Origin: Byssothecium circinans
Taxonomy: Eukaryota; Ascomycota; Dothideomycetes; Pleosporales; Massarinaceae
Reading direction: 5' to 3'
Assembly: GCA_010015675.1 (NCBI GenBank)
Contig: ML977010.1
Location: forward strand, 231,502 to 295,501
Length of the DNA: 64,000 nucleotides
Shown here: in pieces, positions 53,526 through 64,000 of the stretch
How positions within the stretch are numbered: position 1 is the stretch's first letter
Layout of the letters: the number at the start of each line of letters is the position of its first letter
Made by a program: the position numbers and the translations under genes
The notes under the pieces: model-generated
What the model was told of the DNA's origin: nothing
The model's input: the letters and a program-made list of their open reading frames with translations, nothing else
The model's database searches: none

Positions 53526-56086
53526 TGAATATGCTCAAGATTGAGCCGATGGAGAACAAATGCCTGAGCAGTTGGAGAACGAAAGGTCGACAAAAATGAA
53601 AGTGATACTCGATCTCTGCTAGGTGATGTCGGTTGGGCGGAGGCGGGGATTTAATAAGGACAGTCTCTCAAAGTGAATGATTCTCCGAGTCCGGGATACG
53701 ACCGTGAGCTCGAGCTTGTGCTCCCAAGCATAGCTCAGAAAGGCTAATCAGAATATTACTGTAGGTCAGTCAGGAACCAAAAGCCAAGGAATGACGGTAG
53801 CTAACTATTAGAGCATCTCCCAATGGGCAAGGTATCCACAACGGTCCATTGCCCCTCAAATGCTTACACATGGAGCGGCCATCACTGGAAAATGATGGTT
53901 TCGTATATCCACAAAACCGAAGTATTTGAGCGGGAGAGGTGTCCAGGGCCAGTAGCCATCCGCGTATCGGCCCGGAAAAATTTATCATTTCGCCTATGTG
54001 TGGTTCGCCCTGACTTTGGCACTCGTAGACCGTTTCCGGTCAGCATATGATGGATATCCAAGACTTCGATAATCGCAGAATCACGAGCGCTCGAGTGTGC
54101 AGCGCATGCGGGATTGCTGCAGGGTAGTTGTACGAAAGCCGGCATGCTTGCTAGAGCAAGCGAAAATATTCCGGTGTTGTGGTATGCGCAACAATGGGCG
54201 GCACAGTTCGAGAACTGCTATATTTAGAGAGCCAGGAGTAAAATTATGGAGATTGGAAAGGAAGACATGAGTGACTGGCGAGAATTGAAACCGTCCGGTG
54301 CGTGAAAGTGGATGACTCGTTTTAATTCGTAGGTTTGATCATCCACAATGGAACTATTGTTTGAATATTGGAATCCGCCACGACGCCGAAGCCACAACAG
54401 ACATAAGCGAATTTCGTCCCGGGTGGCTGACATGGCTGCTGTTCACGAGGTCGTGTACAGCGGTGACTGGTGTTAAACGCCAACCGAGCGCTAGCGTGGC
54501 CTATACCCGAACGTCGGAGTAGCTGGTGGGGAGCCATTTATGCACGATGTGCATATAAATACATCGTACATGGAAGGTTAGTGTCTTGGGAAGTCAAATA
54601 GAGGACTTTTTCGAGTGGATGCATAGTCGGCATCGGAAGCGATCATTCTTCGCTCGGTCTTTCGAATTAACGACTTGAAATTCGATTACGGCCATACTGC
54701 CCTCATTTATGGGTCCGTGGTGTAATAGATGTCGAGTGAATGACGTCATTGCCCATTCAGAGTGTTCTGCTGGAGATACTCAGTCGTCCCTGTCCATCCA
54801 AACAGCTGAAACTTAATAGATTCAACAATCGGAAAAAGGTGCCTCGCAAGGCAACCAGCGAGAGTTAGAGCTGTGAACAAGTGGCGCAGTCACTGCAGTG
54901 TGATCGAGTGAGACATACCGGGGAGATTGCTGCCAAGGGCTGACCTGCATCTGTGAATACTCCCATGCAGCTGATGCTAAAGATATTGGAGACGGCGTCT
55001 TCGTATAATACCTAAGGTCGTTGGCAGGGTGATGTCGAGAGGTGCTGCTGGCAAGTCAGGTGATGGCCAGATAGGGGAGACACTAAGCCGAAAGGAATAT
55101 CCTAGTGCAGATCGGCCCTCGCTAATCGGCCCTTCGCTTCCGTCCCAATGGTGCGCAAACTTTGACCCCGAAAGTCCCAACCTTCTGTAACAGCAATTCA
55201 TCTCAAGCGCTGCCGGACTGGTTTTGTAAAGTTCTGTCTCCCCCTTATGTTGGTATGCAATCACTCTCCCCGTGCACGTCATGTTGTACCCTGGGTATAG
55301 CTCCATCGGAAGTTCCAGCCCCGTGGAGATCTAGATTGAGTTACACAACGTCGGCCGCTACAAAGGCCTGCAGTCAGCATGATACAACCACGAGAATATT
55401 CAAGTGCCATTCAAGTGCCATGGTCGACGCAAGCCAGACCAAGCTTTCACTCTGAACACTATGCACGCACCGGCCGCTTCTCGATAGTCCGTCGCGCCCA
55501 CTCTGGTCGACAGTCGATAGTCTCTGTCAGCCCCAGCCGAGACTCCCGTCTACCTTAAGCTAGAGCATGCAGCGCCTAGTCTGTTCCTGATTCAGCTGGG
55601 GCCCATTCCTGAATAACTGTCCAGTCTATCTCGTGCCTTGGGGATCCGGTCCATTCTTGCCTCTCGCCGACTGCCTTGGGCAAGATCCTATTCGTTCGCA
55701 CCGCATCCATCTTCGGTACATGTCAAGCACGCTCGCTTCCACGCTGAATTCTCCGCGTGCTATGCCTCAATGAGCACATGGAAGATCGATTCCAGACGCC
55801 ACAGCCATGGACCCGCCATACATGTGTCGAGCCGGGAGCGAGTCCGTCGAGCTGGCTCTGCAGCTGTCGTGCCGGATTTATGACCGATCTGGTTTGCGAG
55901 CCATTCTTAAGTTAGCTCTCTGTATGTTCTGACTACAAGGTCGTATAAGTATAATGAAGCTCTTCTCTGCCTCTCTCATCACATCATCCAGTGTCTATCG
56001 CTCACTTCCATCAAGTCCTTCTTTAAACACTCTTTCCGAGTCTTCCACCCTTGTCGTGCATATCAGTCCATTGTTTACCCATCAAC
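53526..56086. other. 2.6-kb intergenic region upstream of the laccase-like gene
   Basis: No gene recognised. Near the right end, TATA-like TATAAGTATAATG at about 55945-55957 and a CT-rich leader precede the laccase start. A short direct duplication of ATTCAAGTGCC occurs near 55402. Confidence 0.45.
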
Positions 56087-58069
56087 ATGCGCATTAGCGA
56101 TGTTGTGGGCACCTGCCTTTTGGCACTTGCCTCAATCTCCGCAGCGGAACACATCCCAGCGATGAACGTTCTGTGGGGAGAGATGGGCCAACCTACAACG
56201 CTCGCGAAGAGACAAGCATCGACAACCACCTCCGCTGCGTCCACCTCCACCTCGAGAGTCGCCGATTCCGCATGCACAAATGGTCCCTTTACACGTCAAT
56301 GCTGGGGAAATGGTTTCAGTGCAGCAACGGACTTCGACGCGAAGTGGCCAGTCACCGGCAAGACAGTCAGCTACACCTTCGAGCTCGTCAACAAGACCTG
56401 CAATCCAGATGGGTTTGGCGAACGGCCATGCCAGCTCTTCAACGGGCAATTCCCTGGTCCTACTATTCGAGCAAATTGGGGTGATAGGGTCACTGTGACC
56501 TTCAAGAACTCGCTGCAGACGAACGGTACTGGCATCCACGTAAGTAAACTTTCTCCACGATGCACATAATTCGAAGACTCCTTGCTGACAGCTTACCAGT
56601 GGCACGGTATCCGTCAACTGAACACTGGTACTGAGGACGGTGTTCCCGGTATTACGGAGTGCCCCCTTGCCCCCGGCCAGACCAAGACCTACACATGGCT
56701 TGCGACCCAGTTCGGCACGACCTGGTTTCATTCTCATTTTAGCGCTCAATATGGTGACGGTGCTACGGGCCAGATCATAATTGACGGCCCAGCGTCCTCC
56801 AACTACGACATCGATCTTGGCGCCTTCCCGCTCACTGACTGGTACTATCGAGATTCGTGGTTTATCGGTCGCCAGGCGCACGCCAACCTTCAGAGGGCCA
56901 GTCCCCCGCCCCCCGCCGATACCATCCTAATTAACGGTACAAACATCGGCAACAACGGTGCTACTGGTACCTACAGCAAAACTACTGGGCTTGTGGCTGG
57001 AAAGAAATACCGTCTCCGCCTCATCAACTCCTCGGTCGACAATGCCTTACGCGTTTCCCTAGATGGCCATCCCTTCACTGTCATCACCAGCGATCTCGTT
57101 CCCATCAAGCCCTGGACAACGGAGTGGATCATGCTAGCCGTTGGACAGAGATACGACGTCATCTTCACGGCAACATCTGCCAACGCAGGCAAGAACTTCT
57201 GGCTCCGCGTCAACTACGCCGCCGAGTGCCGAGGTTCTGGAAATAACCGGCCCAAGGCTCAAGGTATCTTCTCCTACACCAACGCCAATAACGATCTTCC
57301 GACATCGTCTGCCTTCACCGAGCCCTTAGACTGCAACGAGCCTCTTTCCAACCTCGTCCCGTGGGTCAGCAACACTGTCGACAGCGCCGCCTTCCTCAAC
57401 CAGGTCGGCCAGTTGAACGTCGATATCTCGGTCGCGGGTGTCAATGGTAACGGGCAGAACAGTGAGTATTTTCTTAATTTCATGTATGATCTCACTAACT
57501 TAGTTTCAGTCGTTATCTGGGGTGTCAACCTCTCCGCCATCGACGTGACATGGGAGAAGCCCACAACGCAGTACGTCAAGGACGGCAACACCAACTACCC
57601 CTCCACCTTCAACCTGATCGAGCTCCCTACGGAGGGTATCTGGTCGTACTGGATCATCCAAGAGCCCGTCAACACCCGCGTCCCAATCCCCCATCCAATC
57701 CATCTCCACGGCCATGATTTCTATGTCATCGGATCCGGCACCGGCGTCTTCGACAAGAACAACTCTCCCCCTGGCCTCAAATGGACCAATCCGCCTCGCC
57801 GCGATACCGCTATCCTTCCCGGCACCGGCTGGCTCGCAATTGCCTTCCCCACCGATAACCCTGGTGCCTGGCTTATGCACTGTCACATTGCATGGCACGT
57901 GTCTGACGGTCTTGCGGTGCAGTTCCTAGAGGCTAAGGGCTCGAGCAAGTTCCCTAAGGGTGACGGGGCTTGGGATGAGACGTGCAGGAGCTGGAATACT
58001 TTCCAGGCTACTATGCCATTCCCCAAGTCGGATTCAGGGTTGAAGCTTGTTAAAGACTCGATTTTGTAG
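56087..58069 (+). CDS. Laccase-type multicopper oxidase, secreted
   Basis: Three exons, 56087..56539, 56600..57461 and 57510..58069, give 624 residues. A signal peptide (MRISDVVGTCLLALASISAA) and a KR-containing propeptide-like stretch precede the first cupredoxin domain. All four copper motifs are intact: HWHG (from 151), WFHSHF (193-198), HPIHLHGH (500-507) and HCHIAWH (562-568). The HCHIAWHVSDGL pattern is that of ascomycete laccases. The C-terminus has DSGL (613-616) plus eight more residues, like the processed tail of ascomycete laccases. The second intron (48 nt) is in frame; removing it gives QNIVIWGVN, which fits the family. Phenol oxidation, with pigment, lignin or defence roles, is likely; the real substrate is unknown. 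The first intron splits the HWHG motif between His and Trp. Confidence 0.94.
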
Positions 58070-58545
58070 TAGATTGATAAAATGGGTAATAGGTCGGCGT
58101 TTTGGTCGAGAGCGTTGGTGGCGAGATTGGAGCTAATGTCTTTTTCTTGTATATAACCTTTTGTGGATTAATCCATCGTTTCATAAACCTACAACTTCCT
58201 TTCTCTAAATTGGGTCTTTACCTTTCTATCATGTGTGTAACGTGACCGCTCGACCGACCACCAGCCGGAACTTTCCCTATCAATAGCTTCATTAATACCC
58301 CGAGACCAAGTCCGACCCTGCTGAGCATTCGCTCAACAAACTCCGACACTTCCTCGCTTTTCCGCGCACTCCCCATCAATAGACCCGCAGCACGCCGCAG
58401 ATCCGCAACCACAAGCACAAGCGCGGACGTAAAAGATAACCCACTATGCCACATCCGCATTCCCCTGAAAATCATCCGCTATCGATGGAGCGGTCCGAAT
58501 TCAAGGTTCGTCCTACATATGCTGCAGCTAGGCCAATAGTGTATA
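58070..58545. other. 3' flank of laccase up to the transposon
   Basis: 475 bp of 3' flank ending at the transposon's TA target site. No gene seen. Confidence 0.5.
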
Positions 58546-60354
58546 CAGTCAACTCCCGTTATAACGAACCTCGGTAAAACGATATTTTCGTTAGTACGAT
58601 ACTAGCGCCTTGGCAAGCTTCGAACCCCACCAAAAATCAACTCTATAACGATTTTACGATTATCGTTAGCTCTCCACCAAATATCGCTCTATTGAGTTAT
58701 TATGGCTACTCAAAGCGCTATCTCTGACGCTGAGAGGCGCTCTCTCCGCCAGTTCTACTCCTCCCAGAAGCCGCGCCCGACTCAGAAAGCCATGAGAAGC
58801 TGGTTTGAAGAGAAATACGGTCGAAAACCCAGCCAATCTACGGTCTCTGAGTCGCTCTCCGATCGCTACAAACACCTTGATGACAGCCCTTTACCTAGTA
58901 GAGCTGTATATCGTACTCGCTTTGGCAAGTGGCCTCTGCTAGAGCAGGTCCTCTTCTCGTGGCAGCAGCAGCTTCAGGCGCAAGGCTCACTTGTGTCAGG
59001 AGATCTGCTGGCAGAGAAGGCGCGAGAGGTGTGGGCGCTACTTCCTGAGTACGCCTCTACACCTCAGCCTGAGTTCTCCCAAGGCTGGCTAAGTCGATTT
59101 AAGAGTCGCTACAATATCAAGCAATACACCAGCCATGGCGAGCTTGCCTCAGTTCCTATCGCCGCCTCAGCTGAGATGGAGCTCCTCCGCGCTATCTGCC
59201 GACAATTTCTAGCACCCTACATGTACAATATGGACGAGACTGGCCTGTATTGGCGCTGGGCAGTGTCTCGAGGGCTCGCTACTGCGTCAGTTCCTGGCGT
59301 TAAGAAGGACAAGGCTCGAATCTCCCTCGCTCTCTGTAGCAATGGCGATGGGTCTGACAAGCTCCCTCCATGGCTAATTGGCAAGTCAAAGGTGCCGCGC
59401 GCTCTACGAGGAGTCAACCTTTCTAGCCTAGGGCTTGTTTGGAAGGCCTCTACTAAGGCCTGGATGAACGCTGATATCATGGCTGAGTGGCTGAAGGCCT
59501 TTTACGCTCACGTTGGTGAGCTTGAGGTCATCCTTTTGATAGACAACTTCTCAGCTCACACTGCAGCTATCGAGCTAGCTCTACCTCCGCCAAACGTCCG
59601 TCTCGAGTTCCTACCAAAAAATAGCACCTCTAAATACCAGCCGATGGATCAAGGAATTATTCAGAACTTCAAGAATAGCTACAGGAAGCAGTGGCTACAG
59701 TTTTGTGTCACTACCTACGCTAAACAAGAGGATCCAATCAAGAAAGTCACGCTATACAATACGCTGAGGTGGACGGCTACAGCTTGGAGAGGTGACGTTA
59801 CAAGGACTACAATTCGCAATTGCTGGGCCAAATCAACGATCTTAGAGAAATCTGATGTTGAAGAGGATCCTACACCGCCAAAGGAGCTCTTAGAGCTACT
59901 AGCTGAGGTGCAGCTTCTTGCAGGAGTGGGTGAGGACGCTAGAGATCTCAACAATTTCCTACATCCAGAGGGGGAGAATGATGAGCCAGAGCAGCAGGCG
60001 GATATCCATGAGATCATTGATCACCACAGAGGCCAAACAGGCCTAGAAGCAGTACCTGAGGAAGACGACGAGGTGGAGCCTCCGCCGTCTCTCACAGAGG
60101 CTCTCAAAGCGCTGTCAATTGTACAGCGCTTTGTTGAAGCGCAGGAAGACTCCTCAATCGAGCAGGTTAGCAGCCTCTGCCAGATTGAGCGCTCTCTCAA
60201 CCACCAGCGCATTAAGAAGTGCCGTCAAACTACTATAGATAGCTACTTTTTATCACTCTGAGAGGTTTTCTTGGCGCTACTCGATAGAGCGATAATTCAA
60301 TACAACGATCAAAACTGCTTGGAAAGCTTACATCGTTATAACGGGAGTTGACTG
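58546..60354 (+). mobile_element. Intact Fot1/pogo-type (Tc1-mariner superfamily) DNA transposon
   Basis: 1809 bp bounded by perfect 22-bp terminal inverted repeats beginning CAGTCAACTCCCGTTATAA, flanked by a TA duplication (58544-58545 and 60355-60356). It contains one uninterrupted transposase frame (58702-60261). Perfect ends, the TA duplication and an intact frame point to recent insertion. Confidence 0.93.
58702..60261 (+). CDS. Transposase, DDE superfamily with CENP-B-type HTH
   Basis: A 519-residue frame inside the element. The N-terminus has a pogo-type helix-turn-helix (ISDAERRSLRQFYSSQ, RKPSQSTVSESLSDR) and a CENP-B-like second HTH (LLAEKAREVWALLPEY, WLSRFKSRYNI). The DDE catalytic core has D178 in NMDETGLYW, D281 in LLIDNFSAH and D316 in QPMDQGIIQNFK, a DD35D spacing. 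No frameshift or stop interrupts it. The C-terminal ~110 residues are acidic and Gln/Glu-rich. It should bind the element's ends and cut at TA. Confidence 0.94.
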   Translation: MATQSAISDAERRSLRQFYSSQKPRPTQKAMRSWFEEKYGRKPSQSTVSESLSDRYKHLDDSPLPSRAVYRTRFGKWPLLEQVLFSWQQQLQAQGSLVSGDLLAEKAREVWALLPEYASTPQPEFSQGWLSRFKSRYNIKQYTSHGELASVPIAASAEMELLRAICRQFLAPYMYNMDETGLYWRWAVSRGLATASVPGVKKDKARISLALCSNGDGSDKLPPWLIGKSKVPRALRGVNLSSLGLVWKASTKAWMNADIMAEWLKAFYAHVGELEVILLIDNFSAHTAAIELALPPPNVRLEFLPKNSTSKYQPMDQGIIQNFKNSYRKQWLQFCVTTYAKQEDPIKKVTLYNTLRWTATAWRGDVTRTTIRNCWAKSTILEKSDVEEDPTPPKELLELLAEVQLLAGVGEDARDLNNFLHPEGENDEPEQQADIHEIIDHHRGQTGLEAVPEEDDEVEPPPSLTEALKALSIVQRFVEAQEDSSIEQVSSLCQIERSLNHQRIKKCRQTTIDSYFLSL

Positions 60355-60828
60355 TACTAGTTTATACTTTACCTTAGTACGCAGTAGCTGTTTGACCATG
60401 GTGGTTGAAGCTAAAGTTAGCATGCCCCACATATGTACAATACAATGATAAATATAGCCAGCGAAAGTCGTGGTTTACGCTTCAGGGAATCTCTTTTACC
60501 TTTAACTTTGACATTTGACGTTTGGCGTTTTTTGGGGTTGGTAGTGGTGTTGATTGAGTCAATCGTATCTTTCGACGATAGTAGACTAATTCTTTAGTGC
60601 ATTGTTTTAGACCTTTCCAAGTGGTTTTCTGGTGTGGAACTTTTGGACGAAGAATTCAACCGGACTAGAGGTATGCGAAGTTACAAGGCCTGTGATGCAT
60701 GTCAAAGAAAGCCGATTGAGTCGGTGGTTATCACTTCAGCGGCTCTTTTACTTTTCACACACATTTTGTACAAGAGAAAGCGAAAGCAAAATGCCCTACC
60801 ACTTACAAAAAAAAAAAGGAACTGTTAA

Positions 60829-60860
60829 GGTTGTGGCGCAGTTCATCCTGCGCCACAGCC
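60829..60860. repeat. 13-bp inverted repeat (hairpin)
   Basis: Arms GGTTGTGGCGCAG (60829-60841) and CTGCGCCACAGCC (60848-60860) pair with one G-U, around a 6-nt TTCATC loop. It could form an RNA stem-loop or be the core of an element; no function known. Confidence 0.6.
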
Positions 60861-60907
60861 TATGGTCGTTCCTGTATCCGCCTTGCACATCCAAAGCCCC
60901 GCCCGGC

Positions 60908-61882
60908 CTAAAGATTGCAGTGAAAAATTCTTCTTTCGCAAAATATACAGTAGAGCATAACGTCAAAGTCTGCAATATCACTATCTCGCATGGAAGATGA
61001 TATGGCGCTGCTTTCCTTAAAAATTTTTTTTTAGATATACAGGATATGCGGGTGTAGGTCGCATATCGTTGGTTTCTACGCGTGCATGGTACGATGCAAT
61101 AGTGGCGCTAATGAAAGTCACATGATAAATGTAGAGAAGGCGCCACGGTGCTATGACTATTTGTATTGGGTACTGCGGACCGTGATGATGTTATCTTTAC
61201 ATACATCTTTCAAAGCTATTCTCCAGCTTAAAGATATATTTCTCAAATGACTCCGATTCTCATCACTTTCAAAAAAATAAAATTAAGCCAGCCTATCACA
61301 CTAGCGGAACAGCAACTCTCTTCCGAGCTAAAAATTGCAGCGAAGAAATTGCAACGATAACAAGGCCGAAAGAATTTACGTCGGAATGCTCCTAGGTCTC
61401 TGTGGGTTTGCGCCACTCAGCCTAAGATCGTTGCATGATTGGGTGAACATGGAAGTGATGATGAGCCTCGTGCCGGTGTTGATGATAGGGAGCAAACCCG
61501 AAATTTACTGATTCTAGGTATCATCTGGAGAAAAGCAGATGGAAGAAATGGAAATCTAGGTATTTGGCCTGCGAAAGAAGGGAAGATGACTGAGTCAACA
61601 AGTGGCCTACACGGCTGCAGGTGGATATATCACGGAAAGCTGACCCAACGCACGAATTGCAGCCTCGTATTCCTCCTACCCAGCCTTGTCGACACAGCTC
61701 CCCCGTGCTAAAGATTGCAGTGAAAAAAGTGGCGTTTAACGTACATAGTAAGAACCTGTAGATCTTTAATACTTCAGCCAATCACGTCCAACGCACCAAT
61801 CAAGGTAAGGCGACACAGATGAGGCTGAATGGCATGCGGCTCTGCTCCAATCATCTTAATCTGACTAAAGATTGCAGTGAAA
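60908..61882 (+). repeat. Degenerate dispersed repeat, four copies of a CTAAAGATTGCAG motif
   Basis: CTAAAGATTGCAGTGAAA occurs at 60908-60925, 61708-61725 and 61865-61882, and a degenerate form (CTAAAAATTGCAGCGAAG) at 61328-61345. The ~60 bp before the first and third copies also align, with gaps (GCCT...TTCCT...GCCTTG...CC...). This suggests decayed copies of one element rather than chance. Confidence 0.55.
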
Positions 61883-62155
61883 TCGCTAAACCCATCCACA
61901 TTCGGCCGGCAATATCTACTTCGGCGAGCTTTAGGAGCCGCATCCGCGGGGCCTCATAGTACAAATTTTATGTATTCTCTCTCTCTTGGTTCTAGAATCA
62001 GACGTTCCTGTGAGATGTTTAGCCCTGTCCTCACACCATGGTCAAGCAATCGTCGCTTCTAAGCAATATAACTTGAAAATACCGACACAACAACGCAGAA
62101 AACCTCAAGAAAGCCTCTTTCTTCCAGGTCCCGTAGAAACCAAATACAAAGCGCT

Positions 62156-64000
62156 TCAATATCTCCACGCCTCCCACTTCTCCGCAAGCCCCAAAACAAC
62201 CGTATAAAGAAACTGCCCAAACCCAAAAACAAACGCGCCAATAGCCAGCGCAACCCCAGACTTTTCCTTGCCGCGTGCGATACCAGCATACATTCCCACC
62301 GCGATAAATGTCCAAAGCAAGATGAAAAGCTCACAGTAGATGAAAAACTTGAAGTTGAACCCTTCGACGAACTCTACTCCGTATCCATAGACGAACCCAT
62401 CCTTGATAAGACACCTTAACCGGCCTCGGCGCTTTGGAAGCCGGTTGTAGATCTCTTGGCTGTAGACGAGTGCGTCGGAGGATCCCCAAATTCGGGAGCG
62501 CGGGTGGTAGAATGTGTGGGTAAGCTCTTCTTCAAAGAGAAGGGGGGGTTCGGGTACGGGCTCGGGAGGTTGGTAGCTGAATACGTATTCGGGTTGCCGG
62601 TTATGGAGGTCAGGCATGGTGGACGCGAGGTCATTTGAATCGTAGAACGTGTGTACATTAGACTGGTCTCGGAGTCGGTACTGCAGAGTTTGCATCAGCA
62701 TCAAAGCATGTAAGAGGTTGAAAGCATGAGGCATACCTTCACTGGCCGCACGCCTTTAACCGACCATAAAGCTCTCCAACGGCCTCGACGCTTTCGGTAG
62801 ATTTGGTTTATATGGACGAAGAGGTGATAGTCGTTTGAGAAAGGTGTTGTTTTGATTGGGATTTGCAGCTTTCCTCGGAGCCCAACTGGAAATATGAGAT
62901 GGAGGTACAGGTCCGCCGCTTCGAGATCGGACTCTTCTGGATCGTCATAGGGCTCGTTTTCGTCATCTTCATCGCTTTCTTCCTCGTCTCTGTCGTAAGG
63001 TTGTGAGCGCTGCCGTTCATCGCTGCTCCTTTGATCACGGCTGTTCCTGCTTTGGGACGTGGAGTCGTCTTCCCCGTCGGGTATGCTGGAGGGTTCGAAA
63101 TCCTGGTTCTCCTGTCCGCTCCTATTATGTGGGAGTTGGGTTGGTCTTTGTGTTGTTATTGACTGATGAAGAGCGGCGTTATGTGTGGAGAGTTTTAACC
63201 CGCAACACTATTCCGATTAGTGAATTCTTTGTGACACTGGAAAAACTATGAGCCCTCACCTGACATCTTCCCCCTTCAAACGTAGAAAAATGAGGTTGTC
63301 CCCTTCCCTCTGCCCAGCACAAAGCAATATCAAGTAAATTGTGCCAACATGCGTATGCTTTTCGAATCACAGGTACGATTACTCTCAAAAGGCCATGGTG
63401 TCGACTAGAATGAGCATCCACCCTGTGGGCAACAGTGACGGTACGCTCCTGAGGTGGGTCTCCTGAGAAATGAGTGAACCAGTGCAACAACCATACAAGG
63501 CCAATGCCAAACACTATCCATGCCCAGGTGAAGAAATCAAACGCGGCGTGCAAGTTGGCCTGGCCAAATGCGACCAATAATATGGAAGCCGCAGTGATAA
63601 GAGCAAGATAGGATATGATGAAGTTGGAGACTTTGGCGATCTTGACGCCTTCCACAAAAAGTAGACCCCATCCTTCACGCGGTCCACAATCAGATCTCGA
63701 GGCGATATCAACAGACTGTTCTGCATCCAAAAGCTTGGGAAGCGTTTTAAAAACAAAATCGTGGGCATGCGCGGAGTCGGGGGTGTTGAACAGATATGCA
63801 AGGAATTTCGGGCCCACCGGTGGAAGGCGACGGGCAGGGCGCGGCTCATAATCATACTCCAGGCGATCAACAGGTGGCAAATCCGGTTCTTTCGAAACTC
63901 TAGTACGACTGCCTCGAAATTCAAACTGTCTGAGTTAGTTGGATTCTCGTTTTTGTTACTTCATACCTTGACATAGTGGATCTCCGTGACACCCACGAAA
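62156..64000 (-). CDS. Membrane protein with tandemly duplicated fungal domain, 5' end beyond window
   Basis: Exons complement(62156..62680, 62737..63207, 63260..63925, 63967..>64000), all phase 0; introns are 56, 52 and 41 nt. Two copies of one domain appear in series. Copy 1: VTEIHYVK, FEFRGSRTRV, EYDYEPRPA, GWGLLFVEGVKIAKV, then two helices. Copy 2: GVRPVKYRLRD, YVFSYQPPEP, YGYGVEFVEGFNFKF, then two helices. Copy 2 is preceded by LYLHLIFPVGLRGKLQIPI and by an acidic linker (DEEESDEDDENE). I recognise this [FV]VEG-plus-two-helices domain as common in fungal proteins of unknown function. No Met lies in frame before copy 2 in its exon, so both copies belong to one gene. Two or more helices per copy suggest a membrane location. 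Confidence 0.72.

Larger units (their letters stand above)
60355..62155. other. Intergenic region with degenerate repeats
   Basis: 1.8 kb between the transposon and the membrane-protein gene. It holds a hairpin and four copies of a short motif (separate entries). No gene recognised. Confidence 0.5.

Overview
This is nuclear DNA of a filamentous ascomycete (Pezizomycotina, probably a dothideomycete; the class is inference). Genes are dense and lie on both strands. Introns are short (about 47-65 nt) with GTRNGT donors and CTRAC-like branch points. Gene content is fungal: siderophore acyltransferase, laccase, Zn2Cys6 regulator, NACHT protein with a Goodbye-like N-terminus, and a Fot1/pogo transposon. 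Most multi-exon models below were assembled by joining reading frames across visible splice sites.

Left part (1-20.5 kb), mostly housekeeping: siderophore transacylase, divergent mitochondrial Mn/Fe superoxide dismutase (SOD2), a large unknown protein with a KEN-box-like motif, mitochondrial ribosomal protein Mrp10 (three small exons), a single-pass membrane protein, an FLVCR-like MFS transporter, cytochrome bc1 hinge protein QCR6, an RraA-fold protein and the mitochondrial i-AAA protease YME1. A 172-bp MITE-like repeat sits at 17.5 kb, and an equally long copy at 50.5 kb.

Middle (21.5-34 kb), accessory in character: a 1529-residue NLR-like protein (Goodbye-like, NACHT, TPR, C-terminal Cys/His zinc module), a Doc/Fic gene just downstream, an unknown small gene, an alpha/beta hydrolase, a Cys-containing small protein, a kinase-like protein, and an MFS transporter relic (one frame broken only by four TAG codons) beside an AflR-like Zn2Cys6 regulator.

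Right part (34-64 kb): two conserved fungal proteins of unknown function, a 94-residue protein, then on the minus strand an apparently non-coding host gene whose six introns each carry a box C/D snoRNA. Their rRNA guides correspond, in order, to yeast snR78, snR77, snR76, snR75, snR74 and snR73. Next come a head-to-head pair of microtubule regulators (LIS1/nudF and a Stu2/XMAP215 TOG protein), a gene-poor 3.7-kb stretch, a secreted Ser/Thr-rich protein, a laccase-type multicopper oxidase, an intact Fot1/pogo-type transposon, a degenerate repeat region, and the 3' part of a gene with a tandemly duplicated membrane domain that leaves the window.

The most notable observation is the intronic snoRNA cluster, which keeps the gene order of the yeast polycistron. 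rRNA matches and yeast position numbers were recalled from memory and need an alignment.
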